Source: a virus. From it: 46,296 nt of DNA. Both the position numbers and the translations under genes were made by a program. Of this stretch, positions 40,006 through 45,919 are shown in pieces (the first letter of the stretch is position 1; every line of letters begins with the position of its first letter). The stretch is from positions 1-46,296 of the IMG/VR virus record IMGVR_UViG_3300038592_000005. One strand, 5' to 3'. Under the pieces are notes generated by a model. That model had not been told where the DNA came from. It was given only the letters and a program-made list of their open reading frames with translations, and ran no database searches.

Positions 40006-40655
40006 AGATCGCCGTGGTGTATCTCGCGTGGAAGCCGTTCGGTGTGGTGCCCGTCACGCGCTTTTTGTCTTCCTATCTCGCGCATCCGGCGGGCATCGAG
40101 CACGACTTAATTGTTCACGAATCCAGCCAGGGGCAGGACGTTTCGGCGTACTACCACGTCGCGGAGAGTATTGACCACGACTATGTGTGTTTCGTGAACA
40201 CGGAGGCGCTAATTCTGGCTGACAACTGGCTTCTGAAGATGGCCAGTCTGGCGCAGCGCGACGGCATCGGTTTGGTGGGCGCATTCGCTTCCTGGGAGGG
40301 CTGCCCAAACGGAACGGCGAAATTTCCCAACGCGCATATCCGCTCCAACGGTTTTCTCATCCGAAGAAGGGCGCTGCTTTGGTATGTGTATCCGGTAGAG
40401 ACCAAGCAGGACTGCTACGAATTCGAGAGCGGGTCCGTCAGCCTGAGCAGAATGATCAGAAATCATGGCCTGCTCACCGTGCTGGCGACAAAAGAATCTT
40501 TCTACGGTGCTCCGGGAGAATGGGCGGAGAGCAAGACATTCCGATTGGGCAATCAGGAGAATCTTCTTCTCTCCGATCGGCAATCCCGGCATTACGACGA
40601 AGCAAATGCGGAGGAGCGCAAGCGCCTGACGGAGCTTGCTTGGGGGAAAGCATGA
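40002..40655 (+). CDS. glycosyltransferase-like GT-A protein, 217 aa
   Basis: MKIAVVYLAWKPFGVVPVTR, an N-terminal beta strand and helix; FVNTEALILADNWLLKM (about 65-81) is where GT-A proteins have their DxD but reads N-T-E here; IGLVGAFASWEGCPNG and SNGFLIRRRALLWYVYP resemble the acceptor part of GT2 enzymes. Length and organisation suit a single-domain GT2-like protein. The unusual metal motif leaves activity uncertain. Overlaps both neighbours by 4 bases. Confidence 0.65.
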   Translation: MKIAVVYLAWKPFGVVPVTRFLSSYLAHPAGIEHDLIVHESSQGQDVSAYYHVAESIDHDYVCFVNTEALILADNWLLKMASLAQRDGIGLVGAFASWEGCPNGTAKFPNAHIRSNGFLIRRRALLWYVYPVETKQDCYEFESGSVSLSRMIRNHGLLTVLATKESFYGAPGEWAESKTFRLGNQENLLLSDRQSRHYDEANAEERKRLTELAWGKA

Positions 40656-41809
40656 ACTGCCGAAGCTGCGGAAGCGAACGAACGGAGATGGTCTTCTCCT
40701 TGGGCGACATGCCCTTGCCGAATCTCTTGCTCGACTATCCCGGAGAGCCGTACTCCAAATATCCTCTGGACCTCTTCGTCTGTTCCGATTGCACGCTCGC
40801 GCAGTTGGGCGCTACGGTTCCGCCCGAGAAGATGTTCACCGACTACACTTTCCTGACTTCCTGTTCGGCGCCGTTCGTGAAGCACGCAGAAGATCTGGTG
40901 GCGCGGATGGTCGCGCGCGGCGCGGAATTCCTGAACAAGAATTCGCTGGTCGTGGAGATTGGCTCGAACGACGGCTATCTTTTGCAGCATTACAAGAACC
41001 GCGGCATCCCGGTCCTGGGCATTGATCCCGCCGGCCCGCCGGCGATGAACGCGCAGATTCTGCATGGCATCACGACCCTGCAGATGTACTTCACGAACGA
41101 GCTGGCGGAGAAGATTGTTGCGGGGCGCGGGCAAGTGGAAGTGATTCACGCCAACAACGTGCTCGCGCATGTGCCGGACGTGAACGACTTCGTAAAGGGC
41201 ATCAAGACGCTCCTGAAACCAGAAGGCGTGGCCATCGTCGAAATACCGAACGCGGAGTATCTGACCTTCGACCAGATTTATCACGAGCATGTGTTCTACT
41301 TCACGCCATTGTCGCTCACGCGGCTATTCGAGCGGCACGGCCTATGGGTTACATCCTTCGAGTGGATCGAGACGCATGGGGGCTCGATCCGCGCTTTCGT
41401 GTCGCATGCGGGACATCTTGCGGCGGAAGCTGTTCCTTCCTCGCTGTTCGACTGGAACGTATTCGCGCTGCGCGCCGATTTGGTGCGCAACAGGCTCCGG
41501 GAGATGCTGACGCTTTTGCGTCCGTACAGGATTGCCGGGTTCGGAGCTTCGGCGAAGGCCACGATTCTTCTTAACTATATCGGAGAAGCTGCTGAGAACA
41601 TTGAATATATCGTGGACGAGACTCCACTGAAACAGAGGAAGTTCATTCCGGGACCGGGCATTACGGTGATGTCGCTGGAAAGCATGAAAGATTGGCCGCC
41701 AGACTATCTGATGATTTTCTGCTGGAACTATGCGGAGCAGGTGATGGCGCGGTTTCCCGAATTCAAGGGGCGGTTCATTGTGCCGCTGCCCTCGCCGGTG
41801 ATTTTATGA
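40652..41809 (+). CDS. sugar C-methyltransferase-like protein (NovU/TylCIII type), 385 aa
   Basis: Zinc-site N-terminus CRSCGSER and FVCSDCTLAQLG (four Cys); SAM domain VVEIGSNDGYLLQHYK (about 95-110); IHANNVLAHVPDVNDF; VEIPNAEYLTFDQIYHEHVF; C-terminal Rossmann-like part GFGASAKATILLNYIG. This is the three-part arrangement (Methyltransf_13, _11, _14) of nucleotide-sugar C-methyltransferases. Such an enzyme would methylate a deoxy-ketosugar before transfer. Clustered with glycosyltransferases here. The sugar is unknown, and no nucleotide-sugar synthesis genes are seen in the window, so the donor must come from the host. Confidence 0.87.
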   Translation: MNCRSCGSERTEMVFSLGDMPLPNLLLDYPGEPYSKYPLDLFVCSDCTLAQLGATVPPEKMFTDYTFLTSCSAPFVKHAEDLVARMVARGAEFLNKNSLVVEIGSNDGYLLQHYKNRGIPVLGIDPAGPPAMNAQILHGITTLQMYFTNELAEKIVAGRGQVEVIHANNVLAHVPDVNDFVKGIKTLLKPEGVAIVEIPNAEYLTFDQIYHEHVFYFTPLSLTRLFERHGLWVTSFEWIETHGGSIRAFVSHAGHLAAEAVPSSLFDWNVFALRADLVRNRLREMLTLLRPYRIAGFGASAKATILLNYIGEAAENIEYIVDETPLKQRKFIPGPGITVMSLESMKDWPPDYLMIFCWNYAEQVMARFPEFKGRFIVPLPSPVIL

Positions 41810-42378
41810 TTGACGTATTCCTCCGCTTCGCTCCCGCGACTCCCCTGCGCATGCACTTAGCTTCGGCGGTCTTGTGCCGCTGGCTGGAAGAAGCCGAAGC
41901 GAACATCCACTGTTTGTTCATGCGCGGCACCTATCCCCAGGAACTATTCCCCGGCCTATGCGAAGTGGAACTCTTGGAGGCGGACTTCTGCTGGACGACG
42001 CGCAACTACGCTGAGGAGCGTGCGGCGGGCGAGTATTACATCCTCGCGGACGACGATCATTTGATTCTCGGAGAGCATTGGGTGGAGCGGGCGGTGCGGG
42101 GAATCCGCGAAGGTTACGGCATCCTCGCGGCACGCAGCGTGATTAGCCCGGAGCGTTTCGAGAATTTGGACAATCTCTACGTCGGCTGTCCGGCAATCAT
42201 CCGCAAGGGCGCAGTGGACTACCACCTGCTGGAAGGGTCGCCGAACCAGCAGGATGGAATCATCTGCGCCGCGATGCGCAAGAACGGCTTCCAGACAGGA
42301 TTCATCGCTGGGCTCGACTACAACCATCTGGGCTTCGGATTCTCGCAAGTGGAACCTTTATTATGGGGGAGGTACTGA
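41806..42378 (+). CDS. glycosyltransferase family 2-like protein, 190 aa
   Basis: YYILADDDHLILGEHWVERA (about 77-96) carries a DDD metal site typical of GT2; VGCPAIIRKGAVDYHLL and NQQDGIICAAMRKNGFQTGF (a D for the catalytic base) follow. Shorter than a typical GT2 (about 250), so it may be a minimal or partly degenerate enzyme. The stop overlaps the next gene. Part of the same operon as the fusion enzyme. Confidence 0.75.
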   Translation: MIDVFLRFAPATPLRMHLASAVLCRWLEEAEANIHCLFMRGTYPQELFPGLCEVELLEADFCWTTRNYAEERAAGEYYILADDDHLILGEHWVERAVRGIREGYGILAARSVISPERFENLDNLYVGCPAIIRKGAVDYHLLEGSPNQQDGIICAAMRKNGFQTGFIAGLDYNHLGFGFSQVEPLLWGRY

Positions 42379-42557
42379 TGACTGCGAAAGATTGCCGTGG
42401 CGTACTCTATGATTTCTCGGAGATGCACCCGAACCCTGAAGCCATCGATCCGCGCAAGATGCACATTGCCGTCGAGATTCTGAAGGCATCGGCGCTTTGG
42501 GAGATAGCCGCGCAACTCGCGGAAATGAACGAAAAGGGCAAGGCGGTGCTGCAGTGA
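42378..42557 (+). CDS. hypothetical protein, 59 aa
   Basis: ATG 42378 shares a base with the upstream stop (TGATG). Helical C-terminus (PRKMHIAVEILKASALWEIA). Overlaps the GTG of the next gene by 4 bases. No domain recognised. Confidence 0.5.
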   Translation: MTAKDCRGVLYDFSEMHPNPEAIDPRKMHIAVEILKASALWEIAAQLAEMNEKGKAVLQ

Positions 42558-42811
42558 AGCGCAAGCCACCGAAACGCGCGAAGAAGCGCAACTGGAATGA
42601 AGCCATCGCCGCGGCGCCCATCTTGGGCATCGGCAAGGCTCCTGACGACTGGCCCACGGAAGCCGAGTGGCACGCCTGGCGCAAAGCGAAGGAGCAGGAC
42701 GCCAGAATCAAGGCCCGAGTGCTGGAGCACATCTACGGCCTCTACGGCCCTGCCGCGCGGTTTGAATCCATCAAACTCGAGATCCGCGAAAAATTGAAAG
42801 CGTTCCAATGA
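42554..42811 (+). CDS. basic hypothetical protein, 85 aa
   Basis: GTG 42554 overlaps the upstream stop (GTGA). Basic N-terminus (KRKPPKRAKKRNW), then a Trp/Glu-rich DDWPTEAEWHAWRKAKEQD segment and a helical tail. The next gene overlaps by 4. Possibly nucleic-acid-binding and linked to the methyltransferase that follows; not recognised. Confidence 0.5.
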   Translation: MKRKPPKRAKKRNWNEAIAAAPILGIGKAPDDWPTEAEWHAWRKAKEQDARIKARVLEHIYGLYGPAARFESIKLEIREKLKAFQ

Positions 42812-43473
42812 GAATGCTGGACCTGTTCTGCGGGAGATGGGGATGGAGCAAGGCGTTTGCGGCGCGAGGGTGGCTCTGCTTTGGAGTTGACCTCGTGGAA
42901 TCCCCGAAACCTATAGAATTCCCCGAGAGATATTCTTTTACAAAGGGCGATGTGCTCTGGCTTACGTCAGAGAAAATAAAGAGCGAGTGTATTGATTTCA
43001 TCTGCGCTTCCTCCCCCTGCGAGCAATTCAGCGTTCACGGCATGAAGCACTTCCACCCGAATCCGAAGTATCCAGAATTGGGGATCAAGCTGTTCAACCA
43101 CACGCGGGAACTGTGCGAGGCCAGCGGCGTGCCCTACGTCATGGAGAACGTGCGGGCGGCGCAGCAGTTCGTGGGCAACGCAGTGCATCACTGCGGGCCA
43201 TTCTACCTGTGGGGGAATGCGGTGCCGCCCCTGCTTCACCGAGGAATTAGCAAGAGCATTGACGTTGGCTCGTCGAAGGAAGTTAAGGGAATGACGAAAG
43301 AAGAGCGGCGCGTCTATCGAGCGCAGTTTCCTTGGAATCAAGCGTGGAACACATCGCCACAGCGAGGAAGAGACACAGCGAAAGCCGCCACTATCCCTCC
43401 CGAACTGGCCAACTGCGTGGCGGATTATGCCGAGCGGATTATCGCCACGCGAACTTTACCCCCTGCGTCTTGA
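42808..43473 (+). CDS. DNA cytosine-5 methyltransferase-like protein, 221 aa
   Basis: Motif I LDLFCGRWGWSKAF (4-17), Asp of motif II in GVDLV (26-30), catalytic Pro-Cys in SSPCEQFS (Cys71), motif VI VMENV (111-115) and a motif X-like ATIPPELANCVADYAERI near the end. At 221 residues it is much shorter than typical Dcm enzymes (about 330-400) and has little room for a target-recognition domain. Last gene of the glycan operon. It may protect phage DNA from host restriction; no cognate endonuclease is adjacent. Confidence 0.8.
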   Translation: MRMLDLFCGRWGWSKAFAARGWLCFGVDLVESPKPIEFPERYSFTKGDVLWLTSEKIKSECIDFICASSPCEQFSVHGMKHFHPNPKYPELGIKLFNHTRELCEASGVPYVMENVRAAQQFVGNAVHHCGPFYLWGNAVPPLLHRGISKSIDVGSSKEVKGMTKEERRVYRAQFPWNQAWNTSPQRGRDTAKAATIPPELANCVADYAERIIATRTLPPAS

Positions 43474-43545
43474 GGACCACCCTTACTCCATAGCCCAAAA
43501 TTTTTAGGGTTTCCACAGCCCCATCCGAAATTCCTTGCCGCCGGA

Positions 43546-43570
43546 CCGGGGTGCCTGCCTTACACCCCGG
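43546..43570. terminator. hairpin, possible bidirectional terminator without T-tract
   Basis: Perfect 8-bp stem CCGGGGTG/CACCCCGG with outer CCGGA/TCCGG pairing, 70 bases after the methyltransferase stop. The symmetrical stem could act on both convergent transcripts, but no run of T follows, so Rho-independent action is uncertain. Confidence 0.4.
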
Positions 43571-43659
43571 CTCCGGTTCGGCCACTAACCCCGGGTGGAA
43601 ATGTCCGCTGGGGGGCGGGGGGCCCGGGGCCGTGGTACCCCCATCCTACCTAATCCCCA

Positions 43660-43673
43660 AACGCCGTTGCAAG
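43660..43673 (-). promoter_or_regulatory. TTGC-AACGGCGTT dyad site, third copy
   Basis: Minus-strand TTGCAACGGCGTT. It matches the elements at 37603 and 3220 and could be a -35 with TAGGAT 18 bases downstream (leftward), but no minus-strand gene lies to the left, so an isolated operator is more likely. Confidence 0.45.
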
Positions 43674-43846
43674 CAAAACCACCTGGGAAAATATATCGGG
43701 GCCTCGGTCTCGTGCTCGCCTAAGCCGGTAAGCGAGGCGGGGGGTTCGGCTTTCTGTGCTGGGGCCCTCCTGTGAGGAAGAAAATTTCCTGTTCGCGCAG
43801 CTCGCGCCAATGCTGCGCCAAACGTGTGCCAGTCTGTGAGGTTGTC

Positions 43847-44275
43847 TTAGCGGCGAGTCTTGCGTGGCGCCCAGCCGGTTGCTTTGCGTTGTCCTCCGGG
43901 CTTGCGCTTCTTCGGTTCTTCAGGAGGAAGCGCGTTCACATCGCGCACGCGGTTACACCATATGCACGCGCAACCGAGCTCATGATTGTTCTTACGCGCT
44001 GCAGCCTGGTCTTCTTCGCTCCAAACGCGGCCGGCCGGCGCGGGCAATTCCTTCTCTTCTGGCATCGCTTCGGCGGGTGATTGCCGTTCGATCGGTGCGC
44101 GCTTCGTTCGCGCCTGGCGAGGTTTGCGTTCCCTGGGATTCTCCTCATTCCACTTCGGCGACTTGCACGACGCGCAGAACCGCGGCATTCCTTCCTCGCC
44201 ACGCTTCCATTGCGACGGTATCCAAGTGTGACCGCACAGCGCGCACTGACACGCGCGAGTCTCGATGATAGGCAT
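43847..44275 (-). CDS. zinc-ribbon protein with basic C-terminus, 142 aa (regulator candidate)
   Basis: N-terminus MPIIETRACQCALCGHTWIP then PRFCASCKSPKWN: a Cys4 zinc ribbon in the first 45 residues. A flexible Pro/Arg/Lys-rich middle follows, then ELGCACIWCNRV (a second Cys group) and a basic tail (KKRKPGGQRKATGWAPRKTR). Ribosome site GAGGGGGGACGTA precedes the ATG. It is transcribed away from the accessory operon and divergently from the 44397 peptide, an arrangement common for phage regulators. Binding to the TTGC-dyad is a hypothesis only. Confidence 0.6.
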   Translation of the reverse strand: MPIIETRACQCALCGHTWIPSQWKRGEEGMPRFCASCKSPKWNEENPRERKPRQARTKRAPIERQSPAEAMPEEKELPAPAGRVWSEEDQAAARKNNHELGCACIWCNRVRDVNALPPEEPKKRKPGGQRKATGWAPRKTRR

Positions 44276-44313
44276 TACGTCCCCCCTCTATGATGCGATT
44301 ACGTCCCTGTACT

Positions 44314-44342
44314 CTTATAGCACAACTTTCCGTCTTCGCTAA
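44314..44342 (-). promoter_or_regulatory. candidate minus-strand promoter for the zinc-ribbon gene
   Basis: TATAAG (44319-44314) with a weak TTAGCG (44342-44337) at 17 bases. Adjacent to, and transcribed away from, the plus promoter at 44353. Confidence 0.35.
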
Positions 44343-44352
44343 ACTTTCGGTA

Positions 44353-44381
44353 TTGACAAACCCCAACGAAAAGTTTACTCT
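44353..44381 (+). promoter_or_regulatory. strong sigma70 promoter of the accessory operon
   Basis: TTGACA (44353-44358), exactly 17 bases, TACTCT (44376-44381). Drives the 44397 peptide and the genes that follow. No dyad site is seen here, unlike the other promoters. Confidence 0.7.
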
Positions 44382-44396
44382 GTGCGCGTAAGGAAA

Positions 44397-44477
44397 ATGC
44401 GCAGCTTTGCCAATAAAAGCGCATCTTTGCTGCAAGAGTACGGATTCGAAACAGTAGAAATAGACTCTCTTCCCTGA
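44397..44477 (+). CDS. 26-aa leader peptide or small ORF
   Basis: ATG 44397 follows AAGGAAA directly after the strong promoter; it reads MRSFANKSASLLQEYGFETV and six more residues to TGA at 44475. It is short enough to be a leader peptide controlling the 44501 gene 23 bases further on. The good ribosome site supports translation; function unknown. Confidence 0.4.
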   Translation: MRSFANKSASLLQEYGFETVEIDSLP

Positions 44478-44500
44478 GAGGAAAGGATAGATAGAACGTC

Positions 44501-44830
44501 ATGGATACGCAAACTTCGATACGTAAACACTCTTCGCTAACGCAAGTTGTCGTTCCTGAAACGGTCGTAAAACTCCGCTGGATAAATTGCTCGCAAGACG
44601 TTGCGGTACATTCTCTCTTGCTTGGCAAGAAGGATTCGGAAGAGGTCCGCACAAAGGTACTCGCACGTTTGGGAATCGTACGCCATGCGGAAGAGTCATT
44701 TCTTCAGGCATGGACGCGCGCGATGTGCGAGGAAAACGGGTTTCCCGTCGAGTATCCTGTCTGCGCAGAATTGCGCGAGGCTATCGAATGGAACCCCGAA
44801 GTCATGCGCTTTGTCTTCTTTCTCGCGTGA
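44501..44830 (+). CDS. hypothetical protein, 109 aa
   Basis: ATG 44501 follows GAGAGGAAAGGATAGATAGAACGTC. Alpha/beta protein with TQVVVPETVVKLRWINCSQD, then a helical half (KVLARLGIVRHAEESFLQAW). Ends hydrophobic (PEVMRFVFFLA). Placed first after the strong promoter, so probably an early protein. No family recognised. Confidence 0.55.
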   Translation: MDTQTSIRKHSSLTQVVVPETVVKLRWINCSQDVAVHSLLLGKKDSEEVRTKVLARLGIVRHAEESFLQAWTRAMCEENGFPVEYPVCAELREAIEWNPEVMRFVFFLA

Positions 44831-44894
44831 GTGCATCGCCGGGAGACCGCGTGCGCGTGGTCTCTTGCGGGGATACATTCCCTTGGAGTGAACC
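44831..44894. other. hairpin-containing intergenic segment
   Basis: GAGACC...GGTCTC inverted repeat (about 44842-44864, with GCG/CGC in the loop region) lies after the 44830 stop. There is no T-tract, so it is a weak terminator or processing site at best. Confidence 0.35.
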
Positions 44895-44966
44895 GTGACA
44901 AAGCTACAGTGTCAACGTGCAGCGCGTGAACGTGCAAAACGCATCCGCGAAGCGAGGCTATCGTGA
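44895..44966 (+). CDS. basic 23-aa peptide ORF
   Basis: A GTG at 44895 behind GGAGTGAACC encodes an Arg/Lys/Gln-rich helix (RAARERAKRIREARLS ending) whose stop TGA (44964) overlaps the GTG of the next gene. The coupling resembles the other gene junctions here, which supports it. Function unknown. Confidence 0.4.
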   Translation: MTKLQCQRAARERAKRIREARLS

Positions 44967-45304
44967 GTCTCTTTCCTGAAACTCAAACGCAAGAAGAGAG
45001 GAAGTCATGGCCACCAAAAAAGAGGAGACCGAAGGGGATGTGCTCTAACTGCCGAGGCCAGTATCAGAATCCAGACTTGACCGCGCGGCCGGCAGAGCAA
45101 TCCTGGCGCTTCACGGAAGACGCAAGATGTGGACTAATCGTCTTACGTCTCTCCGAGCGGCCGCACGGCATGATGAAAGACCACATCAAGGCATGCGGCT
45201 TCCGCTTAACCGATGCACCGCTAACCTGGGCTCGCAGACTCGATGCCAACGGCAAAGCTGCCGCCGTATATCTCGCCAAGCAGCTAGAGGAAGAGACCGG
45301 ATGA
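44963..45304 (+). CDS. hypothetical protein, 113 aa
   Basis: GTG at 44963. N-terminal polar tail with KSWPPKKRRPKGMCSNCRGQ (a Cys pair), then a compact alpha/beta region (LIVLRLSERPHGMMKDHIKA; WARRLDANGKAAAVYLAKQL). The tail WAR.LDANG.AAA resembles short domains in phage proteins with a Trp-Arg clamp, family not identified. Overlaps the next gene by 4 bases. Confidence 0.5.
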   Translation: MSLFPETQTQEERKSWPPKKRRPKGMCSNCRGQYQNPDLTARPAEQSWRFTEDARCGLIVLRLSERPHGMMKDHIKACGFRLTDAPLTWARRLDANGKAAAVYLAKQLEEETG

Positions 45305-45660
45305 AGACCTCACCCACCCAGCGCAGTCTCGCTTATCTCCGCAAGGCAGGATGGACCGCCTGCGTGGTGGAGAAGTGGATCCCGCCGCGCGGCAAGATGA
45401 AGTTCGGCGTGCGCATAGACGCTTTCGGATTCGGGGATCTGCTCGCCTGTAAAGACCATTCAGGGGACGGTATGGGCGCTATCGCTCTTGTACAGACCAC
45501 GAGCCTGTCCAACATGGTCGCGCGCCGCACAAAGATGCTCGCCATCCCCGAGTTTCAGAAGTGGAAGGACGCGGACGGCTTGGTTTTGCTCCACGGGTGG
45601 GCCAAGAAAGGGCCGCGCGGAAAGCGCAAGACTTGGCAAGTAGTGGAGGAATTTCTATGA
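45301..45660 (+). CDS. PD-(D/E)XK-like nuclease fold protein, 119 aa
   Basis: Typical order: QRSLAYLRKAGWTACVVEKW, then RIDAFGFGDLLACK (the active-site Asp strand) and ALVQTTSLSNMVARRTKM (the E/Q-x-T strand where Gln replaces the usual Glu), with KDADGLVLLHGWAKKG following. Common in phages and mobile elements as small resolvase- or VRR-like nucleases. Gln in place of the catalytic Glu may mean a variant or loss of cleavage. Start ATG 45301 overlaps the previous stop. Confidence 0.65.
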   Translation: MKTSPTQRSLAYLRKAGWTACVVEKWIPPRGKMKFGVRIDAFGFGDLLACKDHSGDGMGAIALVQTTSLSNMVARRTKMLAIPEFQKWKDADGLVLLHGWAKKGPRGKRKTWQVVEEFL

Positions 45661-45845
45661 AGCCGCGACAAATCTATGTCATTGAGTGGTGTAACTTTCG
45701 TGGACAGTGGGAAGTATGGCAAGGATGGAATTCTGATAACGCCGGAAATTCACGAAACTCAAACACAGAGAAACAGCTTAGGCGAGCACGACGACGTTGG
45801 CCAGAGGACAAATTCCGACTTGTCCGTTACTTCCCAGAAAAATAG
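45657..45845 (+). CDS. hypothetical protein, 62 aa
   Basis: ATG 45657 overlaps the upstream stop. Trp-rich N-terminus (IYVIEWCNFRGQWEVWQGWN) and a basic helix (KQLRRARRRWPEDKFR). Compact beta/alpha protein resembling small DNA-mimic-scale phage proteins but not recognised. Confidence 0.5.
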   Translation: MKPRQIYVIEWCNFRGQWEVWQGWNSDNAGNSRNSNTEKQLRRARRRWPEDKFRLVRYFPEK

Positions 45846-45858
45846 TGTGCGAATTCCC

Positions 45859-45902
45859 TTGACAGGCTTGGGTGTTTAGGGTCAATGTAACGACGTTGCA
45901 AG
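45859..45902 (+). promoter_or_regulatory. promoter plus operator of the immunity-like gene
   Basis: TTGACA (45859-45864) with a weak -10 (CAATGT at 18 bases) precedes AACGACGTTGCAAG (45889-45902), the inverted-orientation dyad element, which lies at the expected transcription start. A repressor bound here would block initiation. Confidence 0.5.
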
Positions 45903-45919
45903 AGAAAGAGGAGGGAGTC

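Larger units (their letters stand above)
43474..43846. other. 373-bp non-coding, G-rich, hairpin-rich intergenic region
   Basis: Lies between two convergent genes. It contains a strong hairpin CCGGGGTG/CACCCCGG (43546-43553 / 43563-43570, 9-base loop, extended by CCGGA/TCCGG), G-runs around 43605-43632 that could form a quadruplex, a GCGCAG/CTGCGC hairpin (43795-43818) and one TTGC-dyad site (43660). An A/T-rich island AAAATATAT lies near 43688. No tRNA and no credible ORF is seen. Origin, bidirectional terminator or small RNA are possibilities. Confidence 0.5.

Noticed and set aside
42808-43473. Complete restriction-modification system around the cytosine methyltransferase
   Set aside because: No restriction endonuclease gene lies beside it; the nearest nuclease-like gene (45301) is in another operon and has a Gln at the active site.
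43546-43570. Classical Rho-independent terminator
   Set aside because: Stem is strong but there is no T-tract on either strand, so it is listed only as a possible terminator.
43690-43770. Possible tRNA-like fold after 43690 (GGGGCC...GGCCCT ends, GGTTCGG)
   Set aside because: No cloverleaf with anticodon stem and T-loop GTTCRA could be drawn.
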